NCBI GenBank assembly: GCA_965662355.1
Contig: CBFIHP010000008.1
Location: 62,001 to 126,000, forward strand
Reading direction: 5' to 3'
DNA from: GCA-2683825 sp965662355
Lineage (GTDB): Bacteria; Planctomycetota; UBA1135; GCA-002686595
Length of the DNA: 64,000 nt
Shown here: one piece after another, positions 63,015 through 64,000 of the stretch
How positions within the stretch are numbered: position 1 is the first letter of the stretch
How the letters are laid out: each line of letters begins with the position of its first letter
Translations under genes and position numbers: made by a program
Notes under the pieces: generated by a model
Database searches by the model: none
What the model was told of the DNA's origin: nothing
The model's input: the letters and a program-made list of their open reading frames with translations, nothing else

Positions 63015-63728
63015 ATGCAGATACGTTCCCTTCCCCTCGACTGCAAGACCCTGACCCTGCTCTCCCTGCTCTCCCTGCTCGCCTGCTCGAGCTGCGGCGG
63101 GGAAACTCCCCAGGAAACGCCCGCGTCCGGCCCCCCGGCCGAGGCGATTGACGCGGCGCAGAGCACGGAGGCCTCGAAGGCACCGTCGAAGTCGGAAGGA
63201 GAGACGACCGAGAATCCGGATGCAGCGGACTCCTCCCTGCCCGATCCCGTGGCCAGCTCGGGCGATGTGCTCTACCCCCAGTTCCCCCAGGGAACCAAGC
63301 CGGTCGATGCCATGTACGCCCACGTCGACATGCTAAAGGCGCGCCCCGACATCAAGGAAAACCGCATCAAGGTCCAGCATGTCCTGATCGGCGTCGGGAG
63401 TCGGTTCGGCGGAGCGCTACCCGCGCAAGCCGAGAAGCGTGCGGCCGAGGTCCTGCAGGAGCTCGCAGCTTCCGGAGGTGAGAACTTTGATGAGTTGGTC
63501 AAGAAGCACACGAACGACGCCTACCCGGGCATCTACACGATGCTCTCCGAAGGCAGCCCCGATCGGGCCAGTCAAGTCTATCTGCGTAGCGACATGGTTG
63601 CCGCTTTCGGTGACGTGGGTTGGAAGTTGAAGGTCGGTGAAGTCGGTGTTTCGCCCTACGATCCCCCACCGCCCTCGGGCAAGAACACCTCGCCCTTCGG
63701 CTTGCACATCATCAAGCGACTGGAGTAG
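63015..63728 (+). CDS. Parvulin-like peptidyl-prolyl isomerase lipoprotein
   Basis: 237 residues. A lipoprotein-like signal ends in LLAC (cysteine 24) with a second cysteine nearby. A low-complexity Ser/Glu/Pro-rich linker follows (30-85). The C-terminal domain (about 115-237) has the rotamase pattern: KVQHVLIGVGS, FDELVKKHTND, DVGWKLKVGEVGVSP, and the final FGLHIIKRLE. Parvulin PPIases act as folding catalysts outside the cytoplasm. It is divergent from dinB. Confidence 0.78.
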   Translation: MQIRSLPLDCKTLTLLSLLSLLACSSCGGETPQETPASGPPAEAIDAAQSTEASKAPSKSEGETTENPDAADSSLPDPVASSGDVLYPQFPQGTKPVDAMYAHVDMLKARPDIKENRIKVQHVLIGVGSRFGGALPAQAEKRAAEVLQELAASGGENFDELVKKHTNDAYPGIYTMLSEGSPDRASQVYLRSDMVAAFGDVGWKLKVGEVGVSPYDPPPPSGKNTSPFGLHIIKRLE

Positions 63729-63737
63729 TTGTCGCTG

Positions 63738-64000
63738 CTAGGGAGCGCCCGCACGCTCATCTCGCCCGGTCATCGCCTCCAACTCCTCCGCGGTACGCGG
63801 CAGACCCGCGGTCAGATTGCGGCAACCGCTCTCGGTCACGACGACGATGTCCTCGACGAAGACCGCGATCTCCCGTACGTGATCGTAGTACCAGGGCTCG
63901 ATGGTGAAGACCATGCCGGGCACCAGGGGCTCGTCCGCAAGCGAAGGGTCTCCCACATCGAGTCCGATGTGATGGCCGAAGTAGAGGCCGGTCTGCATGT
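63738..64000 (-). CDS. M24 family metallopeptidase (Xaa-Pro aminopeptidase-like), C-terminal fragment
   Basis: The gene continues past the window end; only the C-terminal about 87 residues are visible. They contain the M24 metal and substrate residues: His in GHHIGLDVGD, Glu in VPGMVFTIEPWYY and Glu in VFVEDIVVVTESG. These are typical of aminopeptidase P, which removes N-terminal residues before proline. The ATG-like codon at 63998 is internal. It converges on the PPIase gene with a 9-base gap. Confidence 0.82.
   Translation of the reverse strand, partial: MQTGLYFGHHIGLDVGDPSLADEPLVPGMVFTIEPWYYDHVREIAVFVEDIVVVTESGCRNLTAGLPRTAEELEAMTGRDERAGAP

Noticed and set aside
62889..63323. 144-residue minus-strand frame ending with MKESETA at the dinB start
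   Set aside because: It lies antisense to the parvulin-like lipoprotein signal and linker and has no domain. The short ATG frame ending at the dinB start could at most be a leader peptide, which I cannot support.

Overview
This is a gene-dense, G+C-rich bacterial chromosome segment. No insertion sequence, phage gene or CRISPR array was found. It mixes core loci (the complete F1Fo-ATP synthase operon, aspS, infC-rpmI-rplT-pheS-pheT, acs, accA, purSL-purQ, purD, pstSCAB, one tRNA-Pro) with genes typical of Planctomycetota: a carbamoyltransferase/SGNH/DUF5989 cluster, sulfatase-superfamily lipoproteins, an FG-GAP protein with calcium-binding loops, an ECF sigma/anti-sigma pair, a membrane-spermidine synthase fusion and GT-C membrane proteins. 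I infer a planctomycete-like organism. No rRNA or species marker is present to prove it.

Layout. 1-9.1 kb is a surface-glycan type region: the end of a PDZ protein, a TMTC-like GT-C membrane protein, then a carbamoyltransferase cluster on + (one-TM small protein, NodU/CmcH-type carbamoyltransferase, SGNH hydrolase fused to a DUF5989-like tail, and a 43-residue DUF5989-like protein), followed by GT2, GT4 and DUF5658 genes on -. 9.2-25.9 kb is one long minus-strand run: atpZ-atpI-atpB-E-F-H-A-G-D-C, aspS, infC-rpmI-rplT-pheS-pheT, acs. 26.1-32.5 kb (+) carries ndk, an RqcH-like NFACT gene, a large FG-GAP protein and a TPR lipoprotein. 32.5-36.4 kb (-) holds ECF sigma factor, anti-sigma factor, a PDZ protein and accA. 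36.5-40.9 kb (+) holds purSL, purQ and a small lipoprotein. 40.8-43.5 kb (-) holds purD, a GT2 and fur. A tRNA-Pro(TGG), a REC-PAS-REC regulator and a spermidine synthase fusion follow, then pstSCAB (+) and a radical SAM/SPASM gene (-).

52.6-62.4 kb is the most interesting region. Ku, a stand-alone ATP-dependent DNA ligase and an unusual BRCT-MerR-TPR protein lie in tandem. About 5 kb further on, past two sulfatase-like lipoproteins and a GT-C protein, is a LigD whose central ligase domain has lost its nucleophilic lysine and its OB-fold. The NHEJ machinery is therefore split over separate polypeptides. The BRCT-MerR-TPR protein is a candidate new partner or regulator, and a perfect 10-bp inverted repeat ends four bases before its start codon. 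The window closes with a DinB protein, a parvulin-like lipoprotein and a truncated M24 peptidase.

Many neighbours overlap by 4 bases (ATGA/GTGA) or 1 base, indicating translational coupling. Several starts are not ATG (infC, ndk and pstA use TTG; fur and dinB use GTG).
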